64,000 nucleotides of DNA from Pelosinus sp. UFO1. GTDB taxonomy: Bacteria; Bacillota; Negativicutes; DSM-13327. Below, one piece after another: positions 38,485-48,647 of the stretch. Both the position numbers and the translations under genes were made by a program. Where the stretch lies: the NCBI RefSeq assembly GCF_000725345.1, contig NZ_CP008852.1:2633693-2697692 (forward strand), read 5' to 3'. Below the pieces are notes generated by a model. That model saw nothing but the letters and a program-made list of their open reading frames with translations, was not told the DNA's origin and did no database searches. Within the stretch, counting starts at the first letter, position 1; the number at the start of each line of letters is the position of its first letter.

Positions 38485-40113
38485 CTATTTAAAATTACCA
38501 ACTTTGATTTCTCCATCTTCTGCGTATAAGGATACAAATTTCAAAGTATCTCGTATCGGTTTAACTAGTGTACCAACAACAACCTTTACACCAGGATAAA
38601 TCGCCTCTGCTACCTTTATACGTCCAGCGCGCATTTCTTCAAATTCTCCTTCGATAACTTTCATACGGGTACGCATAGTTTCGGCTTGGCCAACGAGATG
38701 GAATTGAGCTTTTGTTAATTTTAAAAGCATTTCTCGTTTATCAGCGGGTATAGTATGCTGATCCATTGCTCTTAGAATGTTTAAAGCCTTTTGCGTTTGT
38801 TCAAGATTCACTTCTACCTTTTTAATTTCCCGCCGTATATGCTGATATTCTTCCCTAATTGTTGGGTTGACGCCAACTTCCAACTCCGTACTTGTTGACA
38901 TCTGGGTTCCAACTACTTTTGCACGGATTTCCTCACCCGCCATAATATTCCCACCAACAATCAATCCACGACGTCCTTCGACCTGGACTTTTTTACCTGC
39001 AGTAATACGCGAATGCATAACTACATCACTAACTAGTATTTCTACCCCCGCATGAACTGTGGCATTTTCAATAAACTTAGCGACTACATTTTCTTTTGCC
39101 TTTACATAGCCACGATGCATACCTTGAATACCCATTTTTATTACCACATTTTTTCCTTCAACTGTTCCGCCGCTGACAGAGCCAAAAATTTCTACATTAC
39201 CATCAGCTTTCACCGAAAATCCTGGCATTACTGATCCACGCACTGTAACATTACCAATAAATTCAATATTCCCTGTAGAAACATCTACATCTTCTTTAAT
39301 TTCAATAATTGGCAATACATTAACTTTATTATTTACAATTAAGAGTTGTCCTGCAATTTCAGCTCTGATTGTATTCGTATCAACAACCTTGACATTTTTC
39401 CCTACAGGTAGCATTAGATCTTTACCCGGTTTCGCAATAACTGGATGACCTAATACATCAGTTCCTGGGACTCCTGGGGTTGCCAAAATTTTTTCGGCCA
39501 ATAAATCATCTGGCTGCACTGTAGTAAAGAGATTCATCTTTTTAAAATCTACACTACCATCCTCCAACTCCTGTGGACGGGCCTTATCTGCAATCGTTAC
39601 GTGGTATTTTATCTGGGCATTGGTACCATGAACGGCTTGTTGTCCAGTAGCAAATACTACACTATTACCGGGAGAATCATATGCCTTTTTGATAGCGTCA
39701 TGGTTCAGCCCAAAAACTATACCACTTGCTTTGATTTTCTCTAATACTGTTTCCATATTCAATGGCTTACATTTTGGCGGTAAGATAATTTCTAGAGATG
39801 CTTCCATCTTATCACGTGTCACTACAATTCGAATTTCGGGTTCAGGTGGAGGAACTAGAACAGGCTTTTCTGCAATTTTTGCCGGCTGGCCATCAGCTGT
39901 TTTTATTGTCTGTATGATAGCATTTCTATTAAATTCAGTTATATCCCGCTTATTTAATTGTTCAATTATCGCAATTTCGCTCACAGAAGTTTGCCCTTCC
40001 GCAAGAGCGTCAATTTTTAAATACACACCGCTGCTATTCGTTGTAATTGAATAGCCAGCAAATAAATCCGTTTTTTCTCCAGCCTCAACTACAGCGCGTT
40101 CATCATCACTCAT
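38485..40113 (-). CDS. fapA: Flagellar assembly protein FapA (DUF342)
   Basis: This 542-residue protein has the DUF342 architecture: an alpha/beta N-terminal part, a right-handed beta-helix in the middle (about 255-420, with repeated G-N-V type turns) and a C-terminal coiled coil (about 430-500). It may help target polar flagella or regulate FlhF/FlhG-linked assembly. The ATG at 40113 has AAGGGGG 8 nt upstream; the longer frame to 40140 overlaps sigD. It follows sigD closely. Confidence 0.85.
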   Translation of the reverse strand: MSDDERAVVEAGEKTDLFAGYSITTNSSGVYLKIDALAEGQTSVSEIAIIEQLNKRDITEFNRNAIIQTIKTADGQPAKIAEKPVLVPPPEPEIRIVVTRDKMEASLEIILPPKCKPLNMETVLEKIKASGIVFGLNHDAIKKAYDSPGNSVVFATGQQAVHGTNAQIKYHVTIADKARPQELEDGSVDFKKMNLFTTVQPDDLLAEKILATPGVPGTDVLGHPVIAKPGKDLMLPVGKNVKVVDTNTIRAEIAGQLLIVNNKVNVLPIIEIKEDVDVSTGNIEFIGNVTVRGSVMPGFSVKADGNVEIFGSVSGGTVEGKNVVIKMGIQGMHRGYVKAKENVVAKFIENATVHAGVEILVSDVVMHSRITAGKKVQVEGRRGLIVGGNIMAGEEIRAKVVGTQMSTSTELEVGVNPTIREEYQHIRREIKKVEVNLEQTQKALNILRAMDQHTIPADKREMLLKLTKAQFHLVGQAETMRTRMKVIEGEFEEMRAGRIKVAEAIYPGVKVVVGTLVKPIRDTLKFVSLYAEDGEIKVGNFK

Positions 40114-40136
40114 AGCCACAACCCCCTTAAACTGTA

Positions 40137-40895
40137 TCAAATAAAGCTTGATTTAATACGTGATAGTGCCCCTCTTAATCTAAAAATTGACTTCGTATGA
40201 AGTTGAGAAATACGTGCCTCAGACAGTTTCATAATTAGACTAATTTCTTTTAATGTTAAACCTTCATAATAGTATAATGTAACCACTAATCGTTCTTTTT
40301 CAGGCAATTTATCAATTGCCCTTGCCAAAGCTTGTTTGACTTCTTCCACTTCTATCTGCTCAGAAGGATTTGCTAAATGGGAAGAAGATGTTTCTGTTTT
40401 AATAAACTCCTCTAAAGGGACTATAGTACAAGCATTAAGTTGGTTTAGTAAGGTATATAACTCATTTAGTGTAATATTAAGTGCTTGAGCTATCTCATTG
40501 TCAGTAGCGACGCGGCATAGTTTGTTTTCAAGTTGGGATACCGTCTGTTCATATTGTTTCGCTTTTTGTCTGACGCTAGTAGGTACCCAATCTTGTGCAC
40601 GAATCGCATCTAACATAGACCCTCTGATACGGACTACCGCATATGTTTCAAATTTAATCGCCCGCATAGGATCATATTTTTCAATTGCATCAAGTAAGCC
40701 AAAAAAGCCATTACTAATTAAATCGTCTTTATCTACATACTGAGGCAAGCTAATTGCAATACGGCTAGCAACTAACTTAACTAATGGTAAATAACGTTCA
40801 ATCAATTTTTCTCTTGTTTCGACTTTTCTAGTTTGTTGATACTCTAACCATAATTTCATAATGTCTTCTATTTTAGCCTGGTTATTAACCATCAT
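40137..40895 (-). CDS. sigD: Flagellar sigma factor sigma-28 (SigD/FliA/WhiG)
   Basis: This 252-residue sigma factor directs transcription of late flagellar and chemotaxis genes. It has region 2 (RIAISLPQYVDKDDLISNGF, then YAVVRIRGSMLDAIR), region 3 and a region 4 HTH ending in KLSEARISQLHTKSI. It ends the chemotaxis block as in Bacillus. An anti-sigma FlgM is not found in this window. Confidence 0.93.
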   Translation of the reverse strand: MMVNNQAKIEDIMKLWLEYQQTRKVETREKLIERYLPLVKLVASRIAISLPQYVDKDDLISNGFFGLLDAIEKYDPMRAIKFETYAVVRIRGSMLDAIRAQDWVPTSVRQKAKQYEQTVSQLENKLCRVATDNEIAQALNITLNELYTLLNQLNACTIVPLEEFIKTETSSSHLANPSEQIEVEEVKQALARAIDKLPEKERLVVTLYYYEGLTLKEISLIMKLSEARISQLHTKSIFRLRGALSRIKSSFI

Positions 40896-40926
40896 TTATA
40901 ATTACCCCCAATAACTCACATATACA

Positions 40927-41247
40927 TCATTCTTTGGGGCGCGATATCTGCTCAAAATTTCCAGAGGTAAATGGGGCAAATTCAGAATCTATAGATAAAT
41001 CTTCGAGCGGTTGCTGCTCGTTAATAATCTCTGTTTCCTGTTCACGTCCCATCTCTTTTTCTAACACTCTTTTTAAAAATTTTTCGGCTATAATACCTAT
41101 ACCATAACCAATAAAACCAAACACAGCAATTGAAATAATAATACGATACAAAACAGTTTCTATTCTAGCACCTTGTAATATACCATTTAGGAGTGTCAGA
41201 GCGCCAACAATTGATGCCAAACCTAAAGCAATGCGCAACTTAAGCAC
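40927..41247 (-). CDS. Small membrane protein between sigD and cheD
   Basis: This 106-residue protein has two hydrophobic segments (about 6-23 and 33-53) and an acidic C-terminal tail. I do not recognise the family. It is placed within the fla/che operon 18 bp after cheD and 32 bp before sigD, so it is very likely expressed with them. Confidence 0.65.
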   Translation of the reverse strand: MLKLRIALGLASIVGALTLLNGILQGARIETVLYRIIISIAVFGFIGYGIGIIAEKFLKRVLEKEMGREQETEIINEQQPLEDLSIDSEFAPFTSGNFEQISRPKE

Positions 41248-41264
41248 TCTCTATCCCTCCCTAA

Positions 41265-41750
41265 TTATAATTCTTTCTCGCCCTTAGCAATTGTCCTAAC
41301 ACGATAGATCCCTGTATCTAATTGCAATTCCACTGTTCGTCCATAATTTCCACCCGTATCATCTGCTACGAGTTTAATATCCATCTTTTTAAGCAACATT
41401 CGTACCGCTTCTGAGTTACGTTCACCAACGCGCATAACATCCGTTGCATTTGCGAAGGTAAACATTTGAGCTCCACCAGCAATCTTTGCCGTGATCCGGG
41501 ATTTTACTGCTCCTAATTTTAACATTTCATCAAGCATTAAAGGTAAAGCTGTATTCGCAAACTTTGCAGGGTTTTCTGCAGAACGAGCTTGTGTACTATC
41601 TGGAAGCATTATATGAGCTAATCCACCAATTTTACTCACTAGATCGTATAATGCAATACCAACACAAGATCCTAGTCCGTAACTTATCAGACTACTAGGA
41701 TTCCGACCAACTTTATAATCAGCCATCCCTACTTTTATCAGTTCTGACAT
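41265..41750 (-). CDS. cheD: Chemoreceptor glutamine deamidase CheD
   Basis: CheD deamidates receptor glutamines and binds CheC in the Bacillus-type adaptation system. The 161-residue protein shows the catalytic Cys in YGLGSCVGIALYD (about 30) and His in GLAHIMLPDS (about 46). The ATG overlaps the end of cheC, which fits their partnership. Confidence 0.93.
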   Translation of the reverse strand: MSELIKVGMADYKVGRNPSSLISYGLGSCVGIALYDLVSKIGGLAHIMLPDSTQARSAENPAKFANTALPLMLDEMLKLGAVKSRITAKIAGGAQMFTFANATDVMRVGERNSEAVRMLLKKMDIKLVADDTGGNYGRTVELQLDTGIYRVRTIAKGEKEL

Positions 41751-42379
41751 TATTCCTTCACCCCTATTGCCGCCAAAATAGTATTTAACGAACCAGGATC
41801 AGGAATTAAGAAGAAATGTCCTTTTACACCATCACTCTCAGTTGTAAATTCAGTTTCAATTACTAGGGCATGATCTCCCATTTGACCTAACTGAATTAAG
41901 ATTACACTTAAAATAGCTCCAGCCATATCCATAGCCAACGCAGGAATAGATGGTAATAATGTCAACTTCGTGAAATGAGATAATGCATTTAAGTATGCAC
42001 CTGCAAGAATATTACCAATCTCCATCAAGGCTGATTCATCCATTGAGTTTAGCGATGTTGTATGACCTTGTTCTCGCCCCATTAGCATATCTACTAAATA
42101 AAAGGCACTATCCCGCGGTAGTAGAAATAAAATACTGCTAGGTGCAGGACCATATACACGTAAATATACGCCTGCAACCATTGCATCAGGGCCACCTACT
42201 ACATCTGGTACTTCCCCTAATGGCATAATAGCAATTTTAGGAACCGTCATATCTATTTTTCGATTGATAATTTGGGACAAAGCTGTGGCGGAATTACCAG
42301 CACCGACATTGCCAATTTCTCTTAATGCATCCAATTGCAAATTTGATAAATTCAATATTTCATCCGACAATATTTCCAC
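41750..42379 (-). CDS. cheC: CheY-P phosphatase CheC
   Basis: The 209-residue protein has two D/E-IGN-type phosphatase motifs (LREIGNVGAGNSATALS near residue 20 and ALMEIGNILAGAYLNAL near residue 118). CheC dephosphorylates CheY-P and is stimulated by CheD. A TTG at 42370 has a better-spaced ribosome binding site than the GTG at 42379, so the start may be three codons later. Confidence 0.92.
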   Translation of the reverse strand: MEILSDEILNLSNLQLDALREIGNVGAGNSATALSQIINRKIDMTVPKIAIMPLGEVPDVVGGPDAMVAGVYLRVYGPAPSSILFLLPRDSAFYLVDMLMGREQGHTTSLNSMDESALMEIGNILAGAYLNALSHFTKLTLLPSIPALAMDMAGAILSVILIQLGQMGDHALVIETEFTTESDGVKGHFFLIPDPGSLNTILAAIGVKE

Positions 42380-42400
42380 CTCATTTATAGTTCAAAATAA

Positions 42401-42865
42401 CTATATCGCTTTTGTTTCCTGTCCAATCCCAATAATTTCTTCTAAGTTTAGTAAAATTAATAGTCGATTCTCTAATTTACCCACTCCACTAAGGTAACTA
42501 GCTGCTACACTTCCTGCAACAACATCTGGGGAATCGATATTTTCCTGATTGATAGTCATAACTTCGGATACCGCGTCTACAATCATTCCCACGGATAGTT
42601 CGTCAACTTTTACAATAATTATACGGGTGTCTTCTGTAACTACTTGCTGAGGCAAATTGAGACGTTTTTTTAAATCAATAACAGGTAAAACACTACCTCT
42701 TAAGTTAATTACACCTTTTATGTAATCCGGAGTGTGAGGAACTCTTGTAATATCTGTAATACGCTTTATTTCTTGGACTTGTAAAATACTTACACTATAT
42801 TCTTCCCGGCCTAATTTAAAAACAACTAATTGTACTTCACTATTTGAGTAAATTTGCTCTGACAT
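42401..42865 (-). CDS. cheW: Chemotaxis coupling protein CheW
   Basis: This 154-residue protein couples receptors to CheA at the membrane. It is a single CheW domain with VFKLGREEYSVSILQVQEI, the VPHTPDYIKGVINLRGSVLP motif and IDLKKRL, all typical. It sits between cheA and cheC. Confidence 0.95.
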   Translation of the reverse strand: MSEQIYSNSEVQLVVFKLGREEYSVSILQVQEIKRITDITRVPHTPDYIKGVINLRGSVLPVIDLKKRLNLPQQVVTEDTRIIIVKVDELSVGMIVDAVSEVMTINQENIDSPDVVAGSVAASYLSGVGKLENRLLILLNLEEIIGIGQETKAI

Positions 42866-42879
42866 GTGCTGTCCCCCCC

Positions 42880-44913
42880 TTATTGGATTAATGAACCTAT
42901 ATCTAAAATAAGAGCTACTTGACCATTACCCAAAATAGTCGCACCAGCAATAATCTTTATACCAGCTAATAACTTACCTAAAGATTTAATAACAATTTCT
43001 TGCTGACCTATTAAGTTATCAACAATAATCCCTGCACGTTGCTCACCGATATGTACAATTACAACAAATAATTCTTCTTGTTGCTGTTCTTGCTGTTCCG
43101 TTTCAGGTATATTAAGTACATTAGCTAACCTGACGATCGGAATAATCTGCCCCCGCAGCAGAATCACTTCTTTATTTTGTACTGTCTTAATTTCTGATGG
43201 CATGATGTTAATCGTACTATCAATGGAACCTAATGGAATTGCATAAATTTCTTCAGAAACCTTAACTAATAATGCCTGGATGATTGCTAATGTTAACGGT
43301 AAGCGAATTTTGAACTTACTACCTTCATTTACCTTGGTTTCAACATCAACCATCCCACCAAGGGACTCTATCTTATTTTTTACCGCGTCCATACCTACGC
43401 CTCGGCCTGATACATCAGTAACAACGGCAGCAGTTGAAAAACCTGGTAAGAAGACTAACCGAACTGCTTCATTCGCGTCCATAGCATCTGCTTCCCCTTG
43501 GGAGATAAGTCCCTTCTCAACAGCTTTGCGTTTAATAACATCAGCATTAATCCCTTTGCCATCATCTTCAACCATTATGATTACGTTGTTTCCTTCATGA
43601 CGAGCAATTAAACGAATCTCACCAATAGGATTTTTGCCCTTTTCTTCTCTTTCATGGGGCTGCTCAATACCATGGTCGATTGAATTACGTAATAGATGAA
43701 CTAGAGGGTCACCAATTTCATCAATAACAGTGCGATCAAGCTCGGTTTCCTCACCTTGAATAATAAGATTAATTTCTTTATTAAGATCCCGGGATAAATC
43801 GCGAACCATCCGTGGAAAACGATTAAATACCTGTCCAACTGGAACCATACGCACTTTCATCACTACGGCCTGTAGATCAGTAGTTACCCTGTCCATTTGC
43901 TCAATGGTTTCAACTAAATCTGTTAATTTATGTGTCAAACCAATTTGCTCTAATCTTGTCTTGTTTATAACTAATTCACCAACAAGATTTAATAAGGTAT
44001 CTAACTTGTCAATGTCTACACGTACGGATTGACCACTTTTATTCTTTTTTTCTACAACAGGTTGTGAAACTGTTGTAACAGCAGTTTTTTCAACTTCAGA
44101 CTGTATCTTTGACGGCTGTTCCGTTATTTTTAGCGTAGACTCTTGCTTATGTATTTCATCAGGCAATACGCATGGTAAAACATCAGCTTTATCAATTTCT
44201 GAAATTGATAGTACGGTTTGCTGAATTTTATCTGCTTCAGAGCCAGTAACTATAACAACTTGAAAGGAAAGTGTAAAATTTTCTTTTTCTAATTCCTCTA
44301 CTGCTGGAACACTTTTAATTACATCGCCTATTTCATCTAATGCGTTCATAACCATATAAGACCTGGCCGATTTTAAAAGACAACCTTCACGCAAAGAAAC
44401 TTGTATTTCATAGGCTTGCATACCTTGTGCCCGAGCCTTTTTAATAATAGCTATTTCCGTATCACTAAGTACTAAGGAAGAAGCTTCAACTACACTTTTA
44501 ACCTCTGCGTTAGTAACACTCGTCGGGACTGGTTCACCTTTCGCTAACGCCTTAAGTTTAGTTATAAGCGGTTTACTGTCAACAGAACTTTCACTATTAG
44601 TAGCAACACTTTCAACTAATTGTTCCAAGGTGTCTACACATTTAAAGATTGTATCAATAATATCATGACTAGCTTTTAATTGCCCCTTACGGAGCAAATC
44701 CAAAATATTTTCCATCTCATGTGTTAATTCAGCAATCGTTGTAAAACCCATTGTCGCTGACATACCCTTGATTGTATGTGCACTACGAAATATTTCACTT
44801 AATACGGATAAATTATCAGGATCATTTTCCAAATCCAATACACAACTATTTAGAGTTTGCAAATGTTCACGCGACTCTTCTAAAAACATTCCCATATATT
44901 GATTAGTATCCAA
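42880..44913 (-). CDS. cheA: Chemotaxis histidine kinase CheA
   Basis: CheA autophosphorylates and passes phosphate to CheY and CheB. The 677 residues hold an N-terminal HPt domain (phosphoaccepting His in RSAHTIKGMSATMG, about 46), a linker/P2-like region, a dimerisation helix pair, the ATPase (LLRNSIDHGIE, DDGKGI, and GRGVGMDAV) and a C-terminal CheW-like domain. The TTG at 44913 gives the usual start (DTNQYMGMFLEE) with GGAGGTGG upstream. Confidence 0.95.
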   Translation of the reverse strand: MDTNQYMGMFLEESREHLQTLNSCVLDLENDPDNLSVLSEIFRSAHTIKGMSATMGFTTIAELTHEMENILDLLRKGQLKASHDIIDTIFKCVDTLEQLVESVATNSESSVDSKPLITKLKALAKGEPVPTSVTNAEVKSVVEASSLVLSDTEIAIIKKARAQGMQAYEIQVSLREGCLLKSARSYMVMNALDEIGDVIKSVPAVEELEKENFTLSFQVVIVTGSEADKIQQTVLSISEIDKADVLPCVLPDEIHKQESTLKITEQPSKIQSEVEKTAVTTVSQPVVEKKNKSGQSVRVDIDKLDTLLNLVGELVINKTRLEQIGLTHKLTDLVETIEQMDRVTTDLQAVVMKVRMVPVGQVFNRFPRMVRDLSRDLNKEINLIIQGEETELDRTVIDEIGDPLVHLLRNSIDHGIEQPHEREEKGKNPIGEIRLIARHEGNNVIIMVEDDGKGINADVIKRKAVEKGLISQGEADAMDANEAVRLVFLPGFSTAAVVTDVSGRGVGMDAVKNKIESLGGMVDVETKVNEGSKFKIRLPLTLAIIQALLVKVSEEIYAIPLGSIDSTINIMPSEIKTVQNKEVILLRGQIIPIVRLANVLNIPETEQQEQQQEELFVVIVHIGEQRAGIIVDNLIGQQEIVIKSLGKLLAGIKIIAGATILGNGQVALILDIGSLIQ

Positions 44914-44930
44914 AATTTCCACCTCCATAT

Positions 44931-45974
44931 TTATTTGACAAGAGATTTAATAATTTCTGCAGCAATAGATGAAAGAGGTACAACTTTATCAACTACACCT
45001 AATTCAATAGCGGACTTTGGCATACCAAAAACAACTGCTGTAGATTGATCTTCGGCTATAGTATATCCCTGTTGCTGTTTTATCGCTTGTATACCCTTCG
45101 CCCCATCATGCCCCATTCCAGTGAGTATGACACCTACAGTTCGTCCTCCATAAATCTTTGCTACTGATTCCATCATTGGATCTACTGCTGGTCGATGCCC
45201 TCCAATCGGAGGATCTTGATTCAATTTTACTACTTTGTTATTTCCTTCTCGCTCGACTGTCATGTGGTAATTACCAGGAGCAATGAAAACCATTCCTGGA
45301 CGTATCACATCATTATGCTCAGCCTCTTTAACTGTCAAAGCGGATAAAGAATTTAAACGCTCCGATAGCGATTTCGTAAAACCTGGTGGCATATGCTGTA
45401 CGATCACAACCCCACAAGGCAGATTACCGGGTAACCTAGTAATAACTTCTTGTAGCGCTCGTGGCCCACCCGTGGATGTGCCAATCGTTAAAATTTGTTC
45501 ATTCGTTGATACCGCAGGTGATAAAGTAAGATTGGTCATAGATGGTAGATTTACCTTATGCTTACTTAACTGAGGCATATTAGCCTTACTCGCAGCTCGA
45601 CATTTAGACAATATTTCAGTTCCAATGCCCGCAATGCTGGAAATAGCTCCAGCAGTTTTTGCAACAAAATCCACTGCTCCTAATTCTAAGGCAGCTAACG
45701 TTGCATCTGCCCCAGCACTAGTTAAGCTACTGAGCATAACAATTGGAGTTGGTTTTTCCCGCATAATGATTTCTAATGCTTGTATTCCATTCATAATTGG
45801 CATTTCAACATCCATAGTTACTACGTCTGGTTTAAAGTGTTTCACTTTATCCACAGCATCTTGACCATTACGTGCTGTATCGACTACTAAAAAATCAGGT
45901 TCATTAGAAAATAGGTCTGATAATAATTTTCGCATGAAAGCAGAATCGTCAACAATTAATATTCGTATCATCAT
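44931..45974 (-). CDS. cheB: Chemotaxis methylesterase/response regulator CheB
   Basis: The 347-residue protein has an N-terminal receiver domain (ILIVDDSAFMRK; phospho-Asp in VVTMDVEMPIMNG, about 56) and a C-terminal methylesterase domain with catalytic Ser in GTSTGGPRALQEV, a His in VQHMPPGFT and an Asp in GMGHDGAKG. It removes methyl groups from receptors when phosphorylated by CheA. A second in-frame ATG at 45971 is also possible. Confidence 0.95.
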   Translation of the reverse strand: MMIRILIVDDSAFMRKLLSDLFSNEPDFLVVDTARNGQDAVDKVKHFKPDVVTMDVEMPIMNGIQALEIIMREKPTPIVMLSSLTSAGADATLAALELGAVDFVAKTAGAISSIAGIGTEILSKCRAASKANMPQLSKHKVNLPSMTNLTLSPAVSTNEQILTIGTSTGGPRALQEVITRLPGNLPCGVVIVQHMPPGFTKSLSERLNSLSALTVKEAEHNDVIRPGMVFIAPGNYHMTVEREGNNKVVKLNQDPPIGGHRPAVDPMMESVAKIYGGRTVGVILTGMGHDGAKGIQAIKQQQGYTIAEDQSTAVVFGMPKSAIELGVVDKVVPLSSIAAEIIKSLVK

Positions 45975-45982
45975 CCTACCTC

Positions 45983-46636
45983 CTATAAGTTATAGCCCTT
46001 TTGACGCAGCTCCAACTGCTTCTTAAATATAAATCGACTAATTTTATCCCTTACACCGTCGCGAGCACCAATAAATTTTATACTCGTCCAAAATAATGGC
46101 CGATCAATTTGAGGCTTATGGATTCTAATCACTTCACCTTCAACCTGAATTTCATTTTGTTCAGGTAAAGTGATTATCATATTTACTTTCGTTCCAATTT
46201 TAATTTCTTTCTCACATACAGCCTGCAGTCCACCACCGCTAAGATCCTTAGTAACGACATTAAGAGAAATCAATTTCTCCTGATCATTCTCCAATGCATA
46301 CTCAATTAAAAGTGGCTGTGCAACATCAAAACGAACAAAAGAACGTTGCTGCGTTTTTTCTATATCATAAGGAGGAGTAATAATCCATACCGGCAAAGGG
46401 CTCATTCTCTTAGTCAAAAATTTACTTTTAAAAACATAAACTCCAGTTTCATCAAACAGTTTTCCATAAAATCCTCTTCCAGCATCAAGCAAAATAGGAT
46501 GTCCCTTCTGCATTGGCATGGCAATCATCACTTGATTAGAGGTTATTTCTTCAACACGACTTGTAAACTTGGGAGAATTGACATTTTTCGATAACATAAT
46601 TTCTAAACGTTGATTTATCTTTAAAATATTTTCCAA
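45983..46636 (-). CDS. PilZ-domain flagellar protein (YcgR-like)
   Basis: This 217-residue protein has an N-terminal YcgR_2-like domain and a C-terminal PilZ domain with the c-di-GMP motif region RSFVRFDVAQP (RxxxR-like) and the DLSGGG motif (about 135-140). Binding of c-di-GMP would slow or stop the motor, in line with the YcgR role. The start is TTG after GGGGA. It lies between flhG and cheB. Confidence 0.85.
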   Translation of the reverse strand: MENILKINQRLEIMLSKNVNSPKFTSRVEEITSNQVMIAMPMQKGHPILLDAGRGFYGKLFDETGVYVFKSKFLTKRMSPLPVWIITPPYDIEKTQQRSFVRFDVAQPLLIEYALENDQEKLISLNVVTKDLSGGGLQAVCEKEIKIGTKVNMIITLPEQNEIQVEGEVIRIHKPQIDRPLFWTSIKFIGARDGVRDKISRFIFKKQLELRQKGYNL

Positions 46637-46669
46637 GCTAATCCCCTTTTCCTCCTTACTGGAATGTTT

Positions 46670-47557
46670 TTATCGCATTAGTCCTACTAATTTACTAAAA
46701 AATCCTTTAATTCCATCTGTTTTTTTTATAGTAGTTCCATATAACAGACGATTAGCAATTTCATCAATACAACGTGCTGATGAAGAATTAGGAAATGCCA
46801 ATAATAAAGGCGTTTGCTTTTTTACAGCCCTAACTAAATTAAGATCTTCACAGACAAAACCCAGACTATTGATTGATAATCCAAGAAACTTTAGAGAAAC
46901 CTTTATTAATTTATCTGCAGTAATGTTACCCTCATTTGGCTCCAATACACGGTTAATGACCAATTTCAACACAGCATCACTAGAGTGATTAGCATAAGTT
47001 TTCATCATGGCATAGGCATCCGTAATTGCAGTTGGTTCTGGTGTTGTAATTATAATAACCTCATCAGCAGCTACCACAAAATTCATTACACTCTTATTTA
47101 TGCCTGCTCCTGTATCAATCAAAATAATATCCGCTATATCATCTAATAAAGTAATCTGATTCACAATTCGGTTTAGCTGCGAATCATTTAAGTTGGCTAA
47201 ATTATAAATTCCAGAGCCCCCTGACAAGAATTTTATACCAAGGGGACCGTCCGCTATAATATCAATTAAAGAAAATCCGCCTTCTAATAAATGCAAAAGA
47301 TTATAAGGGGTTGAGCAACCTAATATAACATCTACATTACCCATGCCTAGGTCTGCATCTAAAATTACAACTCTCTGACCTAGTTTAGCTAACGCTAGCG
47401 CTAAATTCACTGTGAAATTAGTTTTGCCAACCCCCCCCTTACCACTTGTAACAGTAATTACGCGGGTATTCGTATGATTTGCCTTAATCACAGAACTACT
47501 AGGTTTAAGAGGAACACTTTGTACCATCTTTCGTAATTTTTCTGCTTGATCCCACAT
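46670..47557 (-). CDS. flhG: MinD-like ATPase FlhG (FleN)
   Basis: FlhG controls flagellar number and placement together with FlhF. The 295-residue protein has the deviant Walker A motif TSGKGGVGKTNFTVNLA (about 37-53), ILDADLGMGNVD (Walker A') and ILIDTGAG (Walker B). The length and context directly after flhF are typical. Confidence 0.94.
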   Translation of the reverse strand: MWDQAEKLRKMVQSVPLKPSSSVIKANHTNTRVITVTSGKGGVGKTNFTVNLALALAKLGQRVVILDADLGMGNVDVILGCSTPYNLLHLLEGGFSLIDIIADGPLGIKFLSGGSGIYNLANLNDSQLNRIVNQITLLDDIADIILIDTGAGINKSVMNFVVAADEVIIITTPEPTAITDAYAMMKTYANHSSDAVLKLVINRVLEPNEGNITADKLIKVSLKFLGLSINSLGFVCEDLNLVRAVKKQTPLLLAFPNSSSARCIDEIANRLLYGTTIKKTDGIKGFFSKLVGLMR

Positions 47558-47558
47558 G

Positions 47559-48647
47559 CTAATCCCTCAAAATTAACGGTGTTAATTTACTAAAATCGAC
47601 TAATTCTATATCATCAGGCACATTTTGACCATTAGTAACATAAGATAAAGATAATGGAAACTGATGCAAAAGATTAATTATTGTACCGATATTTCGAGTC
47701 TCATCAATTTTAGTAAAAATAACTTTATCCGGTGAACAGACAGAGAACTTTTTCACAATATCTAAAGCATCTTTGTACTTTGTAGTAGCACTCAATACCA
47801 AATACTTTTCAATCGTTTCATCTATTTGCAGAAGACTCTGTAATTCTTCTATCTGATCACTATTATGAGGGCTACGACCAGCCGTATCAATTAATATTAG
47901 TTGCTTATCCTTATTAGAATTCAAGACTTTTTTTAATTCATCTCCATCATATACAATATGGATTGGCATCCCCATAATATCAGAGTACGTCTTTAATTGC
48001 TCAACAGCGGATATACGATAGGTATCTGCTGTCACTAGAGCAACTTGATATCCGTCTTGAATTGCAAATTTGGCAGCCAATTTTGCAATCGTTGTTGTTT
48101 TGCCAACCCCAGTTGGTCCAATAAACGCAACTATTTTCCTACCCTCTTTAGGGATTTCAATCCCGGAAACACATTCCAAACAGGTCTGAATTTGTGCAAT
48201 TATCATCTTACGAAGTTCAAAACTCGCAGTATCAAATTTAGATGAATCAACCGGTAATTCCTGCAATATTTTCTCAGCGACATTAATATCAATATCGTTA
48301 TTAATTAATAGTTCAAGTGCTGGAGAACTCTTACCATCCTTTGGAATCTTATGTAAAACCTTCTCTAATAAGTTACGCATGCTAGCAAGCTCAAATTGTA
48401 CTGCGACATCCTTAGATGTTTCTTTACTATTAGGTTCTATTTTTTGTACCGAGGGTGCTGACACTGGTGGCGCTATTGGTGTCTCAATCGCTGCAGTGAC
48501 TTCTACTTTCTCTTTTAAAAAGTAGCCAAAAATGCCACCTCTACGAATCTTTCTTGTATGTAATATAATTGCATCACGGCCTAAAACACCCTTGACTTGC
48601 GCCATAGCTTCCTGTATAGAATCAGCAGTAAACACTCTAACTTTCAA
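47559..48647 (-). CDS. flhF: Flagellar SRP-type GTPase FlhF
   Basis: This 362-residue protein has a variable N-terminal region, and the SRP-type NG domain with G1 GPTGVGKTTTIAKLAA (about 174-189), G3 IDTAGRSPHN and the FTKIDETRNIG segment. It sets flagellar position and recruits the basal body. It begins with TTG right after the flhA stop codon. Confidence 0.94.
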   Translation of the reverse strand: MKVRVFTADSIQEAMAQVKGVLGRDAIILHTRKIRRGGIFGYFLKEKVEVTAAIETPIAPPVSAPSVQKIEPNSKETSKDVAVQFELASMRNLLEKVLHKIPKDGKSSPALELLINNDIDINVAEKILQELPVDSSKFDTASFELRKMIIAQIQTCLECVSGIEIPKEGRKIVAFIGPTGVGKTTTIAKLAAKFAIQDGYQVALVTADTYRISAVEQLKTYSDIMGMPIHIVYDGDELKKVLNSNKDKQLILIDTAGRSPHNSDQIEELQSLLQIDETIEKYLVLSATTKYKDALDIVKKFSVCSPDKVIFTKIDETRNIGTIINLLHQFPLSLSYVTNGQNVPDDIELVDFSKLTPLILRD